Part shown: positions 60,901-64,000 of the stretch, piece by piece
Numbering within the stretch: position 1 is the first letter of the stretch
How the letters are laid out: the number at the start of each line of letters is the position of its first letter
Source of the DNA: a virus
Strand: one strand, 5' to 3'
DNA: 64,000 nt
IMG/VR virus record: IMGVR_UViG_3300045972_000807
Location: 1-64,000 of that record
Notes under the pieces: generated by a model
Told to the model about the DNA's origin: nothing
Seen by the model: the letters and a program-made list of their open reading frames with translations, nothing else
Databases searched by the model: none
Translations under genes and position numbers: made by a program

Positions 60901-63900
60901 CTGTTCTTCATGATGGGTTGGTATGCTGAGCTGACAGTGGAGTACTGCCACCATTCCATCGTGAAGTCGCCTGTACCCAGAGTGAGAGCGCTAGCTGAAG
61001 CTAAGGGCACAGTAACGTAGTCGGAACTTCCGTTAAACAGGCTGCTCCAGCTTGCTGTGGTGTACGGAGAGAACGTTGCTTGCGTAGGTGTGCCTACCCG
61101 GGTTATAGTGGCTGCGTTATAGCTGCTATCCACAACAAGGTTGTTGTTCATAGCCGGAGCTGAGTAGCTAGTGCCGTCAGCGTGCAGCAGCAAACTTACT
61201 TGATTGAAGTAAGGGTCTGCGGAACTGCTATCACCGAACGTCTGTACTGGCGGCACAAAGCCTGACCAGTAGCGTGCGTAGCCCTTGGTGAATCGGAAAT
61301 CGTCAATGTAGCCTTGGAACGCGTAGGTCGTGTCTGCCTGAGCACTACCCACAACAAAGGGCAGACTGTTGTCGTACACCGAGCCCGCCAGAGTAGCGCT
61401 TGCTCCCAAGGCACCGTTGACAAACAACGAGAAGGTATTACCCTTACGCGTCATCGCTACGTGTGCCCAGGTGTTGGCTACAAGGCTTATTGAACTCGAA
61501 AGGTTTATACCCCAGGTAGTTCCGTTAACCGATACAACCATAGCAGGGGCCAAAGGATTGAGAGTCAACTCGATGCCGTAGCCATTTACCGTCTTCTTAG
61601 CCCACACACCGCAGGGGTTGATAGTTCCAGGAGTGTTGATCCAGCACTCCACCGTGAAGTCACCGCTGCCGAAGACCAGGTTGGGGTTATGCGGGATGGT
61701 AAGGTAGTCTGTTGTACCGTTGAAGTACATGGACTTACTACCAAACTTTTTCTGGACAGTAGAGGTACGCGCACCCGCGATGGTGTTAACATCGTTCTTA
61801 CCAGTAGCGTCCACAATAGCCAGGTTAGCGCTAGTCAACAGCAGCGCGGTGTTGGCATTGGTGGTCAACGGTGTAGTAGGCACGGCGAAGCTGCCTGTGT
61901 ACCGTGCAACACCCTTGGTGATACGCACTTCGTCGATGTAGCCTGTGAAGTATTGCGAGCCCGTGCCCGTAGCGTAGTAGCCTATTCCAGCTACAGTGTT
62001 ATCGACCAGAGAGTTAGCCCAGGCAACGCTGCTATCTTTGTATCCGTTAAGATACACTGACACAACACCGCTTGTCTTAACCACAGCCAAGTGAGTCCAA
62101 GCATTCAGGGCAAGGATACCTGTAGTGGTAAGCTTCTGTGCTGTCGTGTCTGCCAAGTAAACTGTGCCGGTTGTGTTAACCGTTATCTGGATACCGGACG
62201 TAGACCCGCCCAGCACCATAGCGTACAGCGTACCCACAGTCCGTCCTGTAGGGTAAACCCACATTTCAATCGTGAAGTCACCAGTATTAAATACCAGTGC
62301 GGTGTTAGCCGGCATGTAAAAGCCGTCTGTAGTTCCGTTGAACTGCATTGAAGCACTGCCAAACTTAGATACAGCAGTGCTTAGTTTAGCACCACTGGTG
62401 GTCAACAGAACGTTCTTGCCCGTGTTGTCTACAATACCCGCGTTGGTTCCGCTCAGCAAAAACGACGTATTGGTAATTGCGGTCAGCGGTGCAGTGCTAG
62501 GAACAAAGCTAGTCGTGTAGACAGCAGACTTAACTATCCGAAGGTTGCTAAGGTAACCAGGGTAAAGCTGACCACCGGCACCTTGCGCGCCTACGTACAG
62601 TGTACCGCTGAAAGCGTCAGCCGTGTTGTAGCTGATTTGAGTAACGTTAACGCCGTTAACGTAAAGCACGCAGTTGTTAGTGCCAGTGCCTTGACGGACA
62701 ATTGCAATATGGTTCCAGGAATTTACAGGCAGGTAAGAGCTTGTAGCCAAAAGCAAGCTACCGTTTATAACAAAGGCTACTCCGGATGTTCCCGTGCCCC
62801 GGTTAACCAAAATAGCCCAACCGCTTCCCGAACCTGCGTAAGTGCCGGCGACCTGATACCCGTAAGTCGTGCTAGCACCGCTGGTATTAACCCAGCACTC
62901 CAGCGTGAAGTCACCTGCGCCAAGCATAACATTGGTGCTTGCAGGTACGGTCAAGTAGTCGGATGTTCCGTTGAAGTACAGGGAGCCACCGTTGACTGAA
63001 GAGTTGTAGGAACTGCTAACAGGGAACGGTGAACCTTGCTGCACGCTGGGAGAGCCGGTAACAGTGATAGCCAGGTTGTTTGCACTGTTGTCTTTGAAGC
63101 GTGAGCTTTGGAACAACAAAGCACCTGTGCCTGATACTGCGGTTAGCGCAGAAGTAGGAGGTGCAAAGTTGGTTGTGTAAAGCGCAGTGCCTTTCAGGAC
63201 ACGGGCGTTAGACACGCTAATGCCGGTACCGTTGAACGTAGCACCGCCTGAAGTCCAATAGCCAGAGTAAACACCAAAAGTAGTGTCTGATATTGCACCA
63301 GCAGTCGTAGCTGACCCGCCTAGCACTCCGTTGTAGAAGGCTCGAACTGTGTTACCTTGCCGGGTTATAGCAAAATGATTCCAGGTGTTATAGGAAATAG
63401 TACCTATGGTCGTGTTCATTACGTCCCAAGTGCTACCGGTTGTAGAGATATAGACGTTTACGCTTCCGGAGCTTACCGCAATAAGCCAGCTATATCCGTT
63501 CTTGGAAAGGACGGCTACGTTAGCCGGAACTGTTGTGGGCACATAAGCCCAGCACTCAATAGTGAAGTCGCCTGTACCAACCTGGGTAGCTGCTGTGTTG
63601 GCTGTGCTAACGTAGTCCGATGCTGTCGGGAAGTTAACGTTCCAGCCAGAATTGCTAAACGGGCTCTTAGAACCTTGGCTAGGGCTACCGACCTTGGTCA
63701 GCGTAAGGTTGTTGGCACTTGAGTCTACAAACACGTTGTTTTGAGCCGCATTAGCGCCGTCAGCGTGCAGCAACAGGGAGTCGTACTGGAAGTACGGGTC
63801 GGTTGAAGACACGTCTGGGAACTGAGCGTAAGGCACTGACAGTGCAGTGTAGAGGGCACTACGCGACACCCGCACGTTAGCCAAGTAACCGTTAAGATAG

Positions 63901-64000
63901 AACGGTGTGGACATTACGCCCATTGAGATACCGTTCTGACCCAAGGTGTAGTTGTTACCGGATGAGCCTCCGGTCATCACTCCGGCAACGCCGTTAACAA
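57918..64000 (-). CDS. Giant LamG-repeat protein, 5' end outside the window
   Basis: At least 2027 residues are visible; the reading frame is open to the right edge, so the start is missing. It consists of at least nine complete LamG/concanavalin-like jellyroll domains of about 200-230 residues, each marked by DFTIExW, a WxHIAxxR strand, FVNG and a terminal GYIDDLRITKGxARYTxxF, plus a partial unit at the edge. Linkers read DPYFxxxSLLLHADG or similar. No transmembrane segment or enzyme motif. Such domains bind sugars or proteins; a long side fibre or adhesin is likely. Confidence 0.85.
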   Translation of the reverse strand, partial: VNGVAGVMTGGSSGNNYTLGQNGISMGVMSTPFYLNGYLANVRVSRSALYTALSVPYAQFPDVSSTDPYFQYDSLLLHADGANAAQNNVFVDSSANNLTLTKVGSPSQGSKSPFSNSGWNVNFPTASDYVSTANTAATQVGTGDFTIECWAYVPTTVPANVAVLSKNGYSWLIAVSSGSVNVYISTTGSTWDVMNTTIGTISYNTWNHFAITRQGNTVRAFYNGVLGGSATTAGAISDTTFGVYSGYWTSGGATFNGTGISVSNARVLKGTALYTTNFAPPTSALTAVSGTGALLFQSSRFKDNSANNLAITVTGSPSVQQGSPFPVSSSYNSSVNGGSLYFNGTSDYLTVPASTNVMLGAGDFTLECWVNTSGASTTYGYQVAGTYAGSGSGWAILVNRGTGTSGVAFVINGSLLLATSSYLPVNSWNHIAIVRQGTGTNNCVLYVNGVNVTQISYNTADAFSGTLYVGAQGAGGQLYPGYLSNLRIVKSAVYTTSFVPSTAPLTAITNTSFLLSGTNAGIVDNTGKNVLLTTSGAKLSTAVSKFGSASMQFNGTTDGFYMPANTALVFNTGDFTIEMWVYPTGRTVGTLYAMVLGGSTSGIQITVNTTGTVYLADTTAQKLTTTGILALNAWTHLAVVKTSGVVSVYLNGYKDSSVAWANSLVDNTVAGIGYYATGTGSQYFTGYIDEVRITKGVARYTGSFAVPTTPLTTNANTALLLTSANLAIVDATGKNDVNTIAGARTSTVQKKFGSKSMYFNGTTDYLTIPHNPNLVFGSGDFTVECWINTPGTINPCGVWAKKTVNGYGIELTLNPLAPAMVVSVNGTTWGINLSSSISLVANTWAHVAMTRKGNTFSLFVNGALGASATLAGSVYDNSLPFVVGSAQADTTYAFQGYIDDFRFTKGYARYWSGFVPPVQTFGDSSSADPYFNQVSLLLHADGTSYSAPAMNNNLVVDSSYNAATITRVGTPTQATFSPYTTASWSSLFNGSSDYVTVPLASASALTLGTGDFTMEWWQYSTVSSAYQPIMKNSSGSGWANFQWYVSVDATGAFILAGSDGGGAFNYFSGPTGAVVANKWQHIAVVRSSGTWLLFIDGVSKTLASGTGYTSSMEVNTVSQPLNLGGFPGWAPLTGYMSNFRLVKGTALYSAGFTPTTSPLTAVAGTSVLALQSNRFKDNSASNFTLTPSGTPSIQAFSPFSSVTYNPAVHGGSLYFNGSTDYFTAPASSNWIFAGDHTIEAWIYPKTTGDMEIVCTGGSGSSDQFLITPGTGTGKIAWGYAAVGYLTTTANIPINTWTHLAVSRSSSVLRAFVNGVSVYVGNVAATIGQNAVMYIGMRNDVTGLVNGYLSNVRVVNGTALYTSNFAVPTGPLAPVNNTVLLLNGVGAGIVDGTGKNAIVTVSGAATQTSVVKYGTGAMKFNGSTDYLVTSPSLGLAFSGNFTIEAWVYPTAASTSRIVSFANTDEFLLLPANTVSYFDGTVNITSSATVALNTWSHVAVCKVGTTVTVYVNGVASATATSTYTSSAARSATIGRYGPSALNYFPGYIDDLRITNGLARYTANFTAPTAALPDSSATDPYFSFNSLLLQGDIQNVTQNVSTNKVFLDSSANSLAVTATGNPTQGTFSPFGNNAETKGGSIYFNGTTDYLVASNSGTSLSTFNAGDFTIEAWVYTNSLAAIQQIVFLSDGGANNWANHQCDVSILTTGAINFEYATGVGNTASQLGSTSTISVNTWNHIALVASGGVLTFYINGIASGSGSISTFGTRSASYRATVGRTDPVVTTPAYYFNGYISNLRIVKGSAQYPANFTPSTTPLTAVSNAKLLLSGTNGAATDTSGANDVVLAGNAKVSSFSKFGNGSLYLSGANDYATIPSSANLALGTGDFTMEFWTYPTALANGFATLLGFRPAGANGTYPWLYLASGTTLTYYVSTAARITGPVLAVNTWYHIALSRVNGVTKMYVNGVQVGSSYADTTNYTIGASGVTVGFDNAGTGTYYYAGYIDDLRITKGTGRYTADFAVPTAAFPTN
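57918..64000 (-). repeat. Tandem LamG-domain coding repeats, about 600-690 bases each
   Basis: The codons for the conserved DFTIExW strand lie near 58340, 58990, 59680, 60285, 60960, 61650, 62270, 62890 and 63555, giving a fairly regular period. The repeats are diverged at the DNA level but keep the same strand order, so they probably arose by old duplications. Confidence 0.75.

Noticed and set aside
57918-64000. Regular repeats considered as a CRISPR array or other DNA repeat element
   Set aside because: The period is 600-690 bases and conservation is at the protein level (LamG domains), not in short identical DNA units.
1-64000. tRNA genes
   Set aside because: The gene-free gaps are short and show only simple hairpins, no cloverleaf.

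Overview
This window is part of the genome of a large tailed double-stranded DNA phage (Caudoviricetes) that infects a Gram-negative host. The phage call rests on a large terminase, a portal, a prohead-type protease, a RecA-like recombinase, a family A DNA polymerase, a primase, two homing-endonuclease-like genes and a long tail-fibre locus. The Gram-negative call rests on a nested inner/outer membrane spanin pair, the outer one with a clear lipobox, and on a Sec-exported solute-binding-type protein. No integrase, tRNA, CRISPR array or insertion sequence is seen. Both ends are cut: the last gene runs off the right edge and the first may be incomplete. Coding density is very high, and the largest gene-free gaps (about 50-185 bases) mostly hold hairpins.

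Layout. Bases 1-1218 hold five small unknown genes on the plus strand. A 22-bp perfect-stem hairpin then separates them from the rest, which is all on the minus strand and so is read from right to left. 57.9-64.0 kb: a truncated giant protein of at least nine tandem LamG-like jellyroll domains. 50.7-57.9 kb: fibre paralogues, a collagen-like fibre, a fibre-assembly-type protein and an NlpC/P60-like enzyme. 48.9-50.7 kb: spanins and a papain-like protease. 27.4-48.9 kb: mostly unknown, probably virion or ejected proteins, including a 1536-residue SNF2-type helicase, a Nudix hydrolase, a periplasmic solute-binding-like protein with two membrane partners, and a TraR/DksA-like zinc protein. 12.8-27.2 kb: DNA metabolism and regulation (polymerase, primase, Mre11-like nuclease, GTP cyclohydrolase I, J-domain protein, metallopeptidase, SWIM protein, a sigma-like factor, SSB and RecA). 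4.8-12.7 kb: terminase, portal, small proteins, protease and a Cas4/RecB-like nuclease.

The most unusual feature is at the left end of the minus-strand genes. A membrane-bound GGDEF-EAL protein with all catalytic motifs intact is followed by a tiny membrane protein and by a second membrane GGDEF protein. The second one has lost both metal-binding acidic residues but keeps the RxxD c-di-GMP-binding site. This looks like a phage-borne c-di-GMP module made of a synthase/hydrolase and a receptor. A second host-facing candidate is the exported solute-binding-like protein near 36 kb, whose gene overlaps two membrane-protein genes and a Nudix gene.

Limits: no major capsid protein, tail sheath or tube, replicative helicase or Rad50 partner could be recognised, so they are probably outside the window or too divergent to see. 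All function calls are from reading motifs; no database search was possible.
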